From an uncultured Pseudomonadota bacterium (GTDB lineage: Bacteria > Pseudomonadota > Gammaproteobacteria > Steroidobacterales > Steroidobacteraceae), in NCBI GenBank assembly GCA_903862885.1, contig CAIOZU010000004.1:62001-126000 (forward strand): 64,000 nucleotides of DNA, read 5' to 3'. The position numbers and the translations under genes are program-made. The notes under the pieces were generated by a model, which had not been told where the DNA came from, did not search any database, and saw only the letters and a list, made by a program, of their open reading frames with translations. This document shows, in pieces, positions 33,218-43,155 of this stretch (positions within the stretch are counted from its first letter, which is position 1; the number at the start of each line of letters is the position of its first letter).

Positions 33218-34092
33218 GTGTTAAACGCCGTATGGGCAATGCGCTGTCGATACGCGTCGAAGGCACTATAGAGGTGCTGCCACAGTGGGCCTGGGACGCC
33301 GCTGCCAATGGGTTGGCCATCTAGCTGCGTCACGGGTAACACGCCGCGGGTTGCAAAGCACAGCATGATTTCATCCGCATGGCGCAGGGCGTGTTCAGTG
33401 ATCGGTGCGATAGTCACGGTGATGTTTAGCTCGCCCGCCAAGCGAAGCATCAGATCGCGCGTCGTGCCAGGCAATATCTCGGGTGTGTACGGAGGCGCCC
33501 ACAGCACGTTGTCTTTGGCCATGAGCACGGAGCTCGACGAGCCTTCTCGCAACAGCCCGTTATCCAACAAGATTGCCTCGAGCGCCTGCGCGCGGGCGGC
33601 TGTGCTTTTAGCGAGTATGTTAGGCAGCAGGGAGGTGCTTTTGATGTCGCAGCGTGCCCAGCGCTGATCGGGCAGCGTCAGGGCGGCGACACCCTGCTGT
33701 TGGATGGTGGGATCCATGGGTGCTAGCGCGCTGGTCATTAAAAAAATCGTCGGGCTCAAGCGCTCGTTGATGGCGTGATTGCGAATCACGTCGGCACCCC
33801 GACTGACGTGCAGATAGACCATGCCGTCGCTTATTTTATTTTTATCGACCAATGTGCGGATGACATCTGCCCAGTCGTTCGTTGCCATTGGCATAGGCAT
33901 GCCAATGGCGTTTAGGCTTCTATCGAGGCGAGCGAGGTGCTCTTTGAAAAGAAAAGGCCGGCCCGCATACACTGGGATGACTTCATACACCGCATCTGCG
34001 AACAAAAAACCACGATCCAGTGGTGAGATAGCGGCGTCTGCAAGCGGCAGAAACCGTCCACTTAACCAGACGATCGGGACGGTCGCATTCAT
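33214..34092 (-). CDS. dat: D-amino-acid aminotransferase (class IV)
   Basis: A fold-IV PLP aminotransferase of 292 residues from the ATG chosen (four extra N-terminal residues are possible but overlap dacA more). Signatures are DRGFLFADAVYEVIPVY, the PLP lysine in CDIKSTSLLPNILAKS, and EGSSSSVLMAKDNVLW. The CDIKS block is that of D-alanine aminotransferases; branched-chain enzymes differ there. It would interconvert D-alanine and D-glutamate with their oxo acids, feeding peptidoglycan precursors. Its place directly after dacA and within the elongasome operon fits such a role. Its ATG overlaps the dacA stop by one base. Confidence 0.88.
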   Translation of the reverse strand: MNATVPIVWLSGRFLPLADAAISPLDRGFLFADAVYEVIPVYAGRPFLFKEHLARLDRSLNAIGMPMPMATNDWADVIRTLVDKNKISDGMVYLHVSRGADVIRNHAINERLSPTIFLMTSALAPMDPTIQQQGVAALTLPDQRWARCDIKSTSLLPNILAKSTAARAQALEAILLDNGLLREGSSSSVLMAKDNVLWAPPYTPEILPGTTRDLMLRLAGELNITVTIAPITEHALRHADEIMLCFATRGVLPVTQLDGQPIGSGVPGPLWQHLYSAFDAYRQRIAHTAFNT

Positions 34093-35234
34093 CAGTTGAA
34101 CCAAAGGCGGACGGTATCGATCAGACGTCTGAAGAGGTTACCCGTCGCGATGTCGGTTGCCGGATACACCGGCACATCGGCAATCACGGCATCACCGACG
34201 GTCACTTTGAGGCGACCGACTTCGGATGTGTTGGCGATCGGTGCCACTAGGCGGGGGTTTAAGAAGAGCTGCGCCTTAGCGCCCACCAGGTCGCCGCGCC
34301 CGACGGTGGCATATACGGCATTTTTCACAACGACGCTCACGGGGGAGCCCACTTTGAACACAGGGGCGACACCGATGGGCTGTGCGGCTGTATACAGTCG
34401 ACGCGTTTCATAAAAATTGAAGCCATAGCCGAGTAAGGCGGCACTGGCATCCTCACGCGCCTTGAAGCTGGCGGTGCCCATGACCACGGAGACTAGGCGC
34501 ATGCCGTTTCGTAAAGCGGAGGCCGCTAGGCAATAGCCGGCCGCATCCGTATGGCCGGTTTTTATACCGTCGACGGTTGAATCTTTTTCGAGTAGCCCGT
34601 TGCGATTTTGCTGCGTGATGTTGTTATAGGTGAATTCACGCTGTGAATACCATTTGTAGTATTCAGGGAAGTCTCTGACCAAAGCGGCCCCTAAGACGCC
34701 AATATCATGCGCGGTGGTGAAATGCTGCGCGTCGGGTAATCCCGGCGAGTTAGTCCAGTGGGAGCCGGTGAGCCCGAGTCGTTGCGCATAGTCATTCATC
34801 ATGACCGCAAAAGTGGTTTCTGAACCCGCCACGGCTTCGGCCAGCGCGATGGTGGCGTCATTGCCGGATTGCACAATCATGCCTTGGATCAGGATATCGA
34901 CGCGCACGCGAGTACCGACGTTAACAAAAGTACGGGAGCCCTCAGCGCGCCAGGCGTGCTCTGAGATAGGGACTTCTTGTTCGAGTTTGAGCTTGCCGCT
35001 TTTGAGGGCGTCAAAAATGACGTAGGCGCTCATCAGTTTGGTGAGGCTTGCCGGTTCTACCCGCTCGGTGTCCGCTTGGCCGGCGAGGATACGTCCGCTG
35101 AACGCATCCAGTAGTACATAGCTTTTTGCCGATACGGGTGGCGGCGGTGGGATGGTGGCGGCGCCTAGGGCTGTCGCGCTCACCAGCAGGGTGAGGGCGG
35201 TGAATGCGAGGCAGCGAGCAAAGCAATGCGGCAT
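34092..35234 (-). CDS. dacA: D-alanyl-D-alanine carboxypeptidase, PBP5/6 type
   Basis: This low-molecular-weight penicillin-binding protein trims pentapeptides in the periplasm. After a signal peptide ending near ATALGA, the catalytic motifs appear in order: SLTKLMS (SxxK), VQSGNDA (SxN) and DGIKTGHTDAAG (KTG). A C-terminal beta domain follows, and the ending GNLFRRLIDTVRLWFN is an amphipathic helix of the kind that anchors PBP5 to the inner membrane. Length (380) is normal. It follows rlpA after 69 bases and leads into dat. Confidence 0.97.
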   Translation of the reverse strand: MPHCFARCLAFTALTLLVSATALGAATIPPPPPVSAKSYVLLDAFSGRILAGQADTERVEPASLTKLMSAYVIFDALKSGKLKLEQEVPISEHAWRAEGSRTFVNVGTRVRVDILIQGMIVQSGNDATIALAEAVAGSETTFAVMMNDYAQRLGLTGSHWTNSPGLPDAQHFTTAHDIGVLGAALVRDFPEYYKWYSQREFTYNNITQQNRNGLLEKDSTVDGIKTGHTDAAGYCLAASALRNGMRLVSVVMGTASFKAREDASAALLGYGFNFYETRRLYTAAQPIGVAPVFKVGSPVSVVVKNAVYATVGRGDLVGAKAQLFLNPRLVAPIANTSEVGRLKVTVGDAVIADVPVYPATDIATGNLFRRLIDTVRLWFN

Positions 35235-35303
35235 GTCAGGACACCTGTGAGGTAGGCAACAACAGGGCGCTAGTTTAGCGCGTGGCGTGTCTTTGCGGTG
35301 TGC

Positions 35304-36146
35304 TCAGTGAGGCGCTAGGGTGACCGTTTTTAGGCCCATGGCATGTAGCTGGTCGGTGAGCGCGTCGAGGCGTGCGACGGAGTCGATCGGGCCGACACGG
35401 ACGCGGTATAGGTCTTGCTGCTCAAGGTGGCTGTGTTGTATGAACGCAGACGGAATGCCTTTGGCGTTCAGCCGATCAAGCAATTGATGGGCGTTGTGCT
35501 CGACGGTGAATGCGCCCACCTGCGCGTAGAGCGGCGCGATGGGTGGTGGCGGTGGGGCGTGAGCGTCGGCACTCAGCACCTGAAGTTCCACGAAGGCGGT
35601 TCCCTCACGGATCATGTCGAGTTTGAGGGCGGCCGCATAGGATAAATCGATGATTCGGTTTGCCTTGAAGGGTCCGCGGTCATTGAGGCGGACGACCACC
35701 GAGCGTCCGTTTTTAAGGTGAGTGATCCGGACGTATGCCGGCAGTGGCAAGGTGCGATGCGCCCCCGTCATGGCGTACATGTTGTAAGGCTCACCCACCG
35801 AGGTGCGCTCCCCGTGAAAGTCGGGTCCGTACCAGGAGGCGACCCCGCGCTCGACATAGTTCTGCGATTGGGCGAGCACGTTGTAGCGTTGTCCGGCGAC
35901 GTCGTAGAAGGGGGGATTACCCAGCCGGGCGCGTGGCTCTTGGGTGGGGATGGCGTCGGGTAAGGCCAACAGTTCCGCATCGGTGGGGCGGGTGAGTGGC
36001 AGTCCACTGCGCGGTGCGGGGCGATCGGGGATGCTGACGCGTCGCGACGGGCCTGCGCAGGCCACCAACAGACACAGGCAGCATGCGGCCAAGCGCGCCA
36101 CGCTGCGCCATGGGCGAGCGCCTGCGGGCCGATCACGCGTGGTCAC
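35304..36146 (-). CDS. rlpA: Septal/rare lipoprotein A, SPOR-containing lytic transglycosylase
   Basis: RlpA cleaves denuded glycan strands lacking stem peptides. The 280-residue lipoprotein has a lipobox LLVACAG, then the double-psi beta-barrel GVASWYGPDFHGERTSVGE ... VVVRLNDRGPFKANRIIDLS with the catalytic Asp in NDRGPF. A C-terminal SPOR domain (about 207-280; LYAQVGAFTVEHNAHQLL, LYRVRVGPI) recognises denuded septal glycans. It is coupled to mltB, another glycan-cleaving enzyme, by a 4-base overlap. Confidence 0.95.
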   Translation of the reverse strand: MTTRDRPAGARPWRSVARLAACCLCLLVACAGPSRRVSIPDRPAPRSGLPLTRPTDAELLALPDAIPTQEPRARLGNPPFYDVAGQRYNVLAQSQNYVERGVASWYGPDFHGERTSVGEPYNMYAMTGAHRTLPLPAYVRITHLKNGRSVVVRLNDRGPFKANRIIDLSYAAALKLDMIREGTAFVELQVLSADAHAPPPPPIAPLYAQVGAFTVEHNAHQLLDRLNAKGIPSAFIQHSHLEQQDLYRVRVGPIDSVARLDALTDQLHAMGLKTVTLAPH

Positions 36147-37177
36147 GGAGAGTGCTGGGTTCGGTGGCGGGTGGTGGGTGTGTCAGTGGCCGCGGTGGGG
36201 TTAGGGGTTTGGGCAATCGCCGCTGCCAGTTCCGTTGCCGCTAGGGCATACATGGGACTGCGGTTGTAGCGGGTAATCACCCAGAAGTTGTGATACCCCA
36301 CGCGGTAGATGGGCCCGTCACTGCCACGCAAAGCAAGAAACAGGGCAGGCGCCGTGTTGGGCGCTAGGGCCTTGAATTCGACGCCTTTATTTTTCAGTGA
36401 ACCGACGGTTTCACTGAATTCTATGCGATTGCCCGCGAGGCCTTCGACGTCTGGATCGCGCAGTTCCGCCACCGACACCACCGGCTCATCGTGGTGCCAG
36501 CCGTTGGTGACGAAATAGTTGGCCACACTTTCAATGATGTCTGCCCAGTCGTTCCACAGGTCAATATGACCATCGGTGTCGCCGTCGCGTGCGAAGGAGC
36601 GGTAGCTCCTTGGCATGAATTGGGGCGCCCCCATGGCGCCGGCGTAGGAACCCATCGCGGTGAGTGGATCAAACGCCGCCTCTTTCGACAGCAATAAGAA
36701 CTGCTCGAGTTCGCCTCTAAAGTAGCTGGCTCGTGGTGGGTAATCAAATGCGAGCGTGGCAAGTGCATCGAGCACCCGATACTTGCCCATGGTTCGACCG
36801 TAAGAGGTTTCAATACCGACGATGGCGGCGATAATTTCCGCAGGCACGCCGGTCCGGTGGGCGGCGGACTCCAGCTGCTTTTGGTGTTCAGCATAGAATT
36901 CATGGCCTTCGCGAATGCGTTTTTCGGTCATGAAAATCGATCGATACTCGGACCACGGGCGGACGCGTTCGGCGGGTCGCTCCATGGCGTCGACGATGGA
37001 CGCCCGAAATTCCGCATTGGCGAGCACGTGGGTCACCCAGTCTTTATCGAAGTGATCGCGGCTCACTACCTCGTCAATAAAGGATTTAACCTCGGGTCGA
37101 TTGATGTCCATGGTGCCTGCGTGGGCAGTCATGAAGCCCATCGATACGCATAATCCGAGCAGGGTGTTCTTTAACAT
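36143..37177 (-). CDS. mltB: Lytic murein transglycosylase B
   Basis: MltB cleaves the MurNAc-GlcNAc bond to give 1,6-anhydro ends. The catalytic Glu is in IIAAIVGIETSYGRTMG; FAFDYP-type LATLAFDYPPRASYFRGEL and GAMGAPQFMPRSYR are the other family blocks. The N-terminus MLKNTLLGLCVSMGFMTAHA is a signal peptide with no lipobox, so the protein is probably soluble in the periplasm, unlike the E. coli lipoprotein. The last 30 residues (TPNPTAATDTPTTRHRTQHSP) form a Thr/Pro-rich tail. The start codon touches the rodA stop by one base. Confidence 0.95.
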   Translation of the reverse strand: MLKNTLLGLCVSMGFMTAHAGTMDINRPEVKSFIDEVVSRDHFDKDWVTHVLANAEFRASIVDAMERPAERVRPWSEYRSIFMTEKRIREGHEFYAEHQKQLESAAHRTGVPAEIIAAIVGIETSYGRTMGKYRVLDALATLAFDYPPRASYFRGELEQFLLLSKEAAFDPLTAMGSYAGAMGAPQFMPRSYRSFARDGDTDGHIDLWNDWADIIESVANYFVTNGWHHDEPVVSVAELRDPDVEGLAGNRIEFSETVGSLKNKGVEFKALAPNTAPALFLALRGSDGPIYRVGYHNFWVITRYNRSPMYALAATELAAAIAQTPNPTAATDTPTTRHRTQHSP

Positions 37178-38319
37178 CAGGCGCCTACTAACTGACGATG
37201 ACGGTGGAGTGACATCAGAATGCCAAAACTAGCGAGCAAGGTCACCATCGCTGTGCCCCCATAGCTGATGAGGGGCAGTGGCACGCCGACGACCGGCAAG
37301 ATACCACTGACCATTCCGGTATTTACAAAAGCATAGACGAAGAAGGTCAGCGCGAAGCTGCCGCAGACCAGTCGAGCGTAGGTGTTTTGTGCCCCGACTG
37401 ACAAGTACAGCGAGCGAGCAACGATCGCCAGGTAAAGGAGTAGAAGTACAAACTGTATGACCAACCCCAGTTCCTCACCAATGACTGCAAAAATAAAGTC
37501 CGTGGAACGTTCTGGTAAAAACTCGAGCTGAGCCTGGCTGCCATGGGTCCAGCCTTTACCGAATAGACCCCCCGAGCCTAAGGCAATCTGTGATTGGATG
37601 CTGTGGTAACCGGCTCCCAACGGGTCTTGTGAGGGATCTAAGAAAGTGAGTACCCGATTTCTTTGATAGTCACGCATGAAATGCCATGCAATGGGCACAG
37701 CGGCGGCAATCCCCAAGGCGCCGGCGATGATCACGGCGGTTGATAAACCGGCGAGGAATACCACCAAAAGGCCCGCTGAGGCGACCAGTAGAGCGGTGCC
37801 CAGATCAGGCTGTTTGGCGATCAGCACCGCTGGCACCAAAATGATAACCATCAGCACCAGTACATCTCGCAAAGACGGCGGTAAGGGTCGTTCATGCACG
37901 TACCAGGCACACATCATAGGGACCGCTAGTTTCATAATCTCCGAGGGTTGAAATCGAAAAAGACGCAGGTCGAGCCAGCGTTGCGCGCCTTTACCGACAC
38001 TGCCGTGTACCGCGACCAGTAGCAGCAGCACCACACCGACGCCATAGAGAATCGGCGAGATGCGTCGTAACCACGGGGGTGGTACTTGAGCGAGCAACAC
38101 CAGAGTCAGCAGGGCCAATAGCAGGCGCTCGAGTTGGCTCAGCCATTGGCCTATGTTCTCGCCGGTTGCGCTGTAGAGGACGAACAAGCCAAAGGTGATC
38201 ACGGTGGCCAGCAGTCCAAGCAGCGGACCATCTAAATGGAAGCGGCGTAGTAATTGTGCGGACGCAGAGAGCGTACGGCGTGTCGGTGAATTAGGATGAA
38301 GACCCGCCAGCATGTTCAA
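37177..38319 (-). CDS. rodA: Rod-shape peptidoglycan glycosyltransferase RodA
   Basis: RodA is the SEDS-family polymerase of the elongasome, paired with PBP2. The 380-residue protein has about ten hydrophobic spans. Characteristic blocks are KGAQRWLDLRLFRFQPSEIMKL, KQPDLGTALLV, DPSQDPLGAGYHSIQSQIALGSGGLFGKGW and the C-terminal PVVGVPLPLISYGGTAMV; the catalytic Asp lies in the large periplasmic loop. It overlaps mrdA by 4 bases, consistent with a stoichiometric complex. Confidence 0.97.
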   Translation of the reverse strand: MNMLAGLHPNSPTRRTLSASAQLLRRFHLDGPLLGLLATVITFGLFVLYSATGENIGQWLSQLERLLLALLTLVLLAQVPPPWLRRISPILYGVGVVLLLLVAVHGSVGKGAQRWLDLRLFRFQPSEIMKLAVPMMCAWYVHERPLPPSLRDVLVLMVIILVPAVLIAKQPDLGTALLVASAGLLVVFLAGLSTAVIIAGALGIAAAVPIAWHFMRDYQRNRVLTFLDPSQDPLGAGYHSIQSQIALGSGGLFGKGWTHGSQAQLEFLPERSTDFIFAVIGEELGLVIQFVLLLLYLAIVARSLYLSVGAQNTYARLVCGSFALTFFVYAFVNTGMVSGILPVVGVPLPLISYGGTAMVTLLASFGILMSLHRHRQLVGA

Positions 38320-40232
38320 CGCTCCTGTGGGTCTGCGACCGCTTCAACCGGTGCAGGCCCCGTCTCATCGTATTTGCCGAGCAAATACGCATCCAGTACC
38401 CGGCGAGCGATCGGTGCAGCCGCGCTGCCGCCGTGACCGCCATTTTCAACGAGTACCGCCACCGCCAAGGTGGGTGCTTCGGCAGGGGCAAACACAATAA
38501 ACAATGCATGATCGCGCAGCCGCTCACTCACGCGACCCGCTTCATACTTTTGATTCTGCCCTATATTGAATACTTGCGCGGTTCCGCTTTTGCCTGCCAT
38601 TCGATAGGGCGCGCCGCGCGCCGAGGCAGCCCCTGTGCCGCCAGGCTCCATGACTCGCTCCATGCCCTCTAAGATCACGTCCCAATGCGTGGGATCTTTG
38701 AGTGTCAGCGCCGGGTCTTCCACTGGGGGTAATGGCTTGACTTGGCGAGTCACCGCATCACGGATGGCCGTGACTAAGCGGGGTCGGTAGTTCTTGCCGC
38801 GCGTGGCGATGATGCCGGCGGCGTGCGCCAATTGTAGGGGAGTGGTTAACAGATAGCCTTGACCGATACCCACAATCACCGTTTCGCCTGGGTACCAGGC
38901 TTGCTTGTAGGCCTGTTGTTTCCACGCGGGGGAGGGTACTAATCCGGGTCGTTCACCGCTGATGTCAATGCCGGTTAATTTGCCAAAACCCAATTCGCTC
39001 AGTGCCGTGTGGATGTGTTCAATGCCCAATACCTCGGCGAGGCCGTAAAAATAGACGTCGCAGGAGGTGGCAATGGCGTGACGCATGTCGACTGTGCCGT
39101 GCCCTTCTTTTTTCCAGTCACGATATACATGGCTTGATCCAGGCAAAGTGAATCCACCGTGACAATTGCGCACCGCGGTCGGATCAATGGCGTCGTACTC
39201 AAGTCCCGCGAGACCCATAAACGGCTTGATGGTTGAGCCGGGTGGGTAGGTGCCGCGCAAGGCGCGATCGAATAATGGTTTATCGAGATCATCTCGGAGC
39301 GCGACATATTCTTTGGTTGAGATGCCGCGGGTGAATTTATTAGGATCGTAAGTCGGTGTGGAAACTAAGGCGACGATGTTGCCCGTATTCGGATCAAGAG
39401 CGACCACGGCACCTCGCCGTCCGGCGAGTGCGGTCTCTGCAATGCGCTGGATGCGCATATCGATTCCTAGGATCAGATCGTTACCACCGCGCGGCGGCTT
39501 ATTCTCCAAGTGAATTGGTACGCCGCCTAAGCGATCGACATGGCGGCCTTGCGCATTCACGACGACCTGTTGTTGCCCCGCCGCTCCATGCAGTTCTGTT
39601 TCGTAGGCGCTTTCGAGGCCGCTCTTGCCGATCAAGGCTGAGCCACCATATTCATCGCGATCAATGCGCTTTAGATCGTCTTCGGAAATGATGCCCACAT
39701 AGCCTAATGCATGGACTGCTGATTCGCCGAAGGGATACCAGCGGGCTAAGCGCGTCTGAATTTCCACGCCGGGAAACGCATACTGACGAACGGAAAAAGT
39801 GGCGATGTCGGTTTCTGATAAGGACAGGCGCAGCGGCACAGGCGAAAATTTTCGCCCCGTGCGAATCACTCGCTCGAGTGATGGTACTTGGTCGGGGTCA
39901 ATCAAGCCTAAGTCGGCGAGACGGCGCAAAGTGTCGGCGACATCGGGCACTTGCTCTGGCGTCAGCTCTAGTTCATAGGCGGGGGTATTTTCTGCGAGCA
40001 CCGCCCCCATGCGGTCATAAATGAGACCGCGATCCGGTGGCATGGGTTCTAGGCGCACGCGATTGCCTTGCGAGAGCTCTGAGTAGTAGCTGTGCTTGAT
40101 CACTTGCAGATAGAACAGACGCCCCATCACGCCACATATCAGGACAGCGGCGGTGATCAGCGCAATCAGGGTTCGGTTGCTGAACAGGCGTTGTTCGCGC
40201 CAATGGTCTTTAATCCTAACGGCGCGTGGCAT
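38316..40232 (-). CDS. mrdA: Penicillin-binding protein 2
   Basis: PBP2 is the transpeptidase of the elongasome. I start at the ATG giving MPRAVRIKDHWREQRLF, which lies five bases after the mreD stop; the longer frame runs into mreD. The 638-residue protein has one N-terminal membrane helix (TLIALITAAVLICGVM), a pedestal domain, and the transpeptidase motifs PPGSTIKPFM (SxxK), ATSCDVYFY (SxD form of SxN) and MAGKSGTAQVF (KSGT). It forms the activating partner of RodA. Confidence 0.97.
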   Translation of the reverse strand: MPRAVRIKDHWREQRLFSNRTLIALITAAVLICGVMGRLFYLQVIKHSYYSELSQGNRVRLEPMPPDRGLIYDRMGAVLAENTPAYELELTPEQVPDVADTLRRLADLGLIDPDQVPSLERVIRTGRKFSPVPLRLSLSETDIATFSVRQYAFPGVEIQTRLARWYPFGESAVHALGYVGIISEDDLKRIDRDEYGGSALIGKSGLESAYETELHGAAGQQQVVVNAQGRHVDRLGGVPIHLENKPPRGGNDLILGIDMRIQRIAETALAGRRGAVVALDPNTGNIVALVSTPTYDPNKFTRGISTKEYVALRDDLDKPLFDRALRGTYPPGSTIKPFMGLAGLEYDAIDPTAVRNCHGGFTLPGSSHVYRDWKKEGHGTVDMRHAIATSCDVYFYGLAEVLGIEHIHTALSELGFGKLTGIDISGERPGLVPSPAWKQQAYKQAWYPGETVIVGIGQGYLLTTPLQLAHAAGIIATRGKNYRPRLVTAIRDAVTRQVKPLPPVEDPALTLKDPTHWDVILEGMERVMEPGGTGAASARGAPYRMAGKSGTAQVFNIGQNQKYEAGRVSERLRDHALFIVFAPAEAPTLAVAVLVENGGHGGSAAAPIARRVLDAYLLGKYDETGPAPVEAVADPQER

Positions 40233-40236
40233 GGAG

Positions 40237-40716
40237 TTAGCTGCGGTGGGTATAGCGGGCCAACAGGCCGCTGAGCGGTAGCCAGAGCGCTGCACCCGTG
40301 AGCGCGGGCAGCCAGCGCGCCCAACCGGTGATGGGATGACCCGTTATGCCATCAATCCAAAATAATAAAAACTGATAGAGCCATAACAGGCTCATGACCA
40401 CCAGCGCTTGCTGGGTTAGTGGGAACATGCGAATGCGTAGGTGAAAATAGTGAACGAGATAAGCAATGACTACGAAGGCAAACGCATTCTCGCCGAGCAC
40501 TAACCCGCGGAAGGCGTCTAAGGACAGGCCGGCGAGCCACGCGTAAGTCAGTCCGCCGATGCGCGGTGTCATCAAGGCGAACCAGATCATGACTAACAAT
40601 AGAAAATCGGGTCGCAACAAATCGAGCAGATGCGGCAAGGGGATCGCGGCCAGCAAGAGCGCCAGCAGCCCGACGGCGATGGAGAAAAGTCGCGGATGGC
40701 GTGCGAAGGGACTCAT
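40237..40716 (-). CDS. mreD: Rod shape-determining membrane protein MreD
   Basis: A 159-residue integral membrane protein with about five hydrophobic spans (FSIAVGLLALLLAAIPL, FLLLVMIWFALM, and others). The LRPDFLLLVMIWFALMTP and GLSLDAFRGLVLGENAFAFV segments match the MreD family (DxxxGxxLG pattern, here DAFRGLVLGENA). It connects MreC and the elongasome in the inner membrane. It overlaps mreC by 4 bases. Confidence 0.93.
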   Translation of the reverse strand: MSPFARHPRLFSIAVGLLALLLAAIPLPHLLDLLRPDFLLLVMIWFALMTPRIGGLTYAWLAGLSLDAFRGLVLGENAFAFVVIAYLVHYFHLRIRMFPLTQQALVVMSLLWLYQFLLFWIDGITGHPITGWARWLPALTGAALWLPLSGLLARYTHRS

Positions 40717-41639
40717 CGGGGCGCCACCGCCCGTGTTTTGGGTGCAGAGACCGCGCGCTGGGTGGCGGGCGATGCGGGCGGTGCTAACGTGGCCGTGGGG
40801 ATTGCACTCAATACCAGAATGTGGCGCGCGCGGTCTAAGGCAGCCGCAGGCTGCGCGGACACCAGTGCCAAGGGTTCGGCGGGGTCGCGATTGACTTCGA
40901 CAATGCGTCCTACCGGCAAGCCTGCTGGGAAAACACCCCCCAGTCCGGAGGTGACTAAGGTGTCATTCACCTCGATGTCGGCGTTGCGTGGTAGATAAGG
41001 CAAGATCAAACGATGAGCGTCTCCTGCGCCCATCGCCACGGTGCGTATGCCATTGCGTTCGATTTGTACCGGAATGGCGTGTCCTGGGTCGGAGAGTAAA
41101 ATGACCTCGGTGGTCATCGGTCCCACGGTCACGGTCTGGCCAAATACCCCACGGGCGTCAATGACCGGTTGGCCAGCGGTCAGACCATCATGGGCGCCCT
41201 GATCGATCAGCACCCGTTGTCGTAAGCGATCCAGATCGATCTGCAAAATAGTAGCGGCTTGCGCGCTCTCCGCGGAGGCGGGCTTAGCGCCCAGTAGGGT
41301 CCGCAGTTGTTGATTTTCTTCTTCGAGTGTGGCCAGCTTCAGTAGTTTGAGGCTGCTCTCTTGCGCGCTGTGTTTGAGTGTCGTGTTCTCGTCTTGTAGT
41401 GAGCGATGCGCACTCAGTGAGGCGTTCGCCCAATCCCAAGCGGAGGCGGGGGCATCGACTAAGCGTTGCAACGGATAAGCGGCGAGTGACAACCCGCGCC
41501 GGACGGTGTTGAGTCCTTGGCCGCGGTAGTCAGCCACGATCAGCGCAATCGATAAGCCAACTAAGATCAGTGCGCGAAGCCCCAGTGCGGATACTCGCGA
41601 TTGCGCGTACGGCGTACGAGCTTCATTTAGCCGTGACAA
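40713..41639 (-). CDS. mreC: Rod shape-determining protein MreC
   Basis: MreC is a bitopic periplasmic scaffold that activates PBP2/RodA. The N-terminus has one transmembrane helix (LRALILVGLSIALIVADY), followed by a coiled-coil stretch (SLQDENTTLKHSAQESSLKL, TLEEENQQLRTLL) and two beta-barrel domains with VLIDQGAHDGLTAGQPVID, LVTSGLGGVFPAGLPVGRI. The C-terminal 30 residues are Ala/Pro-rich. Length (308) is normal. Twenty-one bases separate it from mreB. Confidence 0.95.
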   Translation of the reverse strand: MSRLNEARTPYAQSRVSALGLRALILVGLSIALIVADYRGQGLNTVRRGLSLAAYPLQRLVDAPASAWDWANASLSAHRSLQDENTTLKHSAQESSLKLLKLATLEEENQQLRTLLGAKPASAESAQAATILQIDLDRLRQRVLIDQGAHDGLTAGQPVIDARGVFGQTVTVGPMTTEVILLSDPGHAIPVQIERNGIRTVAMGAGDAHRLILPYLPRNADIEVNDTLVTSGLGGVFPAGLPVGRIVEVNRDPAEPLALVSAQPAAALDRARHILVLSAIPTATLAPPASPATQRAVSAPKTRAVAPR

Positions 41640-41660
41640 CCGAGCGCTCCGGTCAGCGCA

Positions 41661-42758
<1,098 letters not shown>

Positions 42759-42782
42759 TCAGGCGTGCGAGCGAAGGTGTCT

Positions 42783-42811
42783 AATCTAACAACGGGGACG
42801 ACAATCCACAA
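42783..42811 (-). promoter_or_regulatory. Candidate mreB operon promoter
   Basis: On the minus strand TTGTGG and TAGATT are separated by exactly 17 bases, a fair sigma-70 match with a start about 90 bases before the mreB ATG. It lies in the 163-base gap shared with the divergent gatC. A TATGAT at 42821-42826 on the plus strand may be the gatC -10, but has no good -35. Confidence 0.45.
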
Positions 42812-42864
42812 GGCGACGTGTATGATCGACAGGGTCAGTTACGAGCCGATTTTGGTCGATTCCC

Positions 42865-43155
42865 ATGAGCTTAACCCGTAAAGACGTCGAGGGTATCGCC
42901 CACCTCGCACGGCTACAGATGACCGAGGCGGAGCTGGCGGCCTATCCGGAGAGCCTCTCCAAAATCCTCACCCTGGTGGATCAGCTGAATGCGGTCCCGA
43001 CGGGCGTCATTGAGCCGATGGCTCACCCTTTAGAGGGGGAAATTCAGCGTCTGCGCCCCGATGGTGTGACCGAAACCGATGCGCACCGCAAATACCAGGC
43101 AAATGCCCCCCAGGTAGCCAGTGGCCTGTATGTGGTGCCGAGGGTGATCGAATGA
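42865..43155 (+). CDS. gatC: Asp/Glu-tRNA amidotransferase subunit GatC
   Basis: GatC is the small subunit that stabilises the GatA-GatB interface. The 96-residue protein has the typical opening [21 protein letters not shown] and the ending [15 protein letters not shown]. The middle segment ([18 protein letters not shown]) matches the family's belt region. Its stop overlaps gatA by 4 bases. GatCAB amidates misacylated Asp-tRNA(Asn) and/or Glu-tRNA(Gln); which one depends on synthetases outside the window. Confidence 0.96.
   Translation: MSLTRKDVEGIAHLARLQMTEAELAAYPESLSKILTLVDQLNAVPTGVIEPMAHPLEGEIQRLRPDGVTETDAHRKYQANAPQVASGLYVVPRVIE

Noticed and set aside
38316-38672. Opposite-strand frames within mrdA, rodA and other long genes
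   Set aside because: They have no initiation signals or recognisable domains and mirror the high-GC third positions of the real genes.
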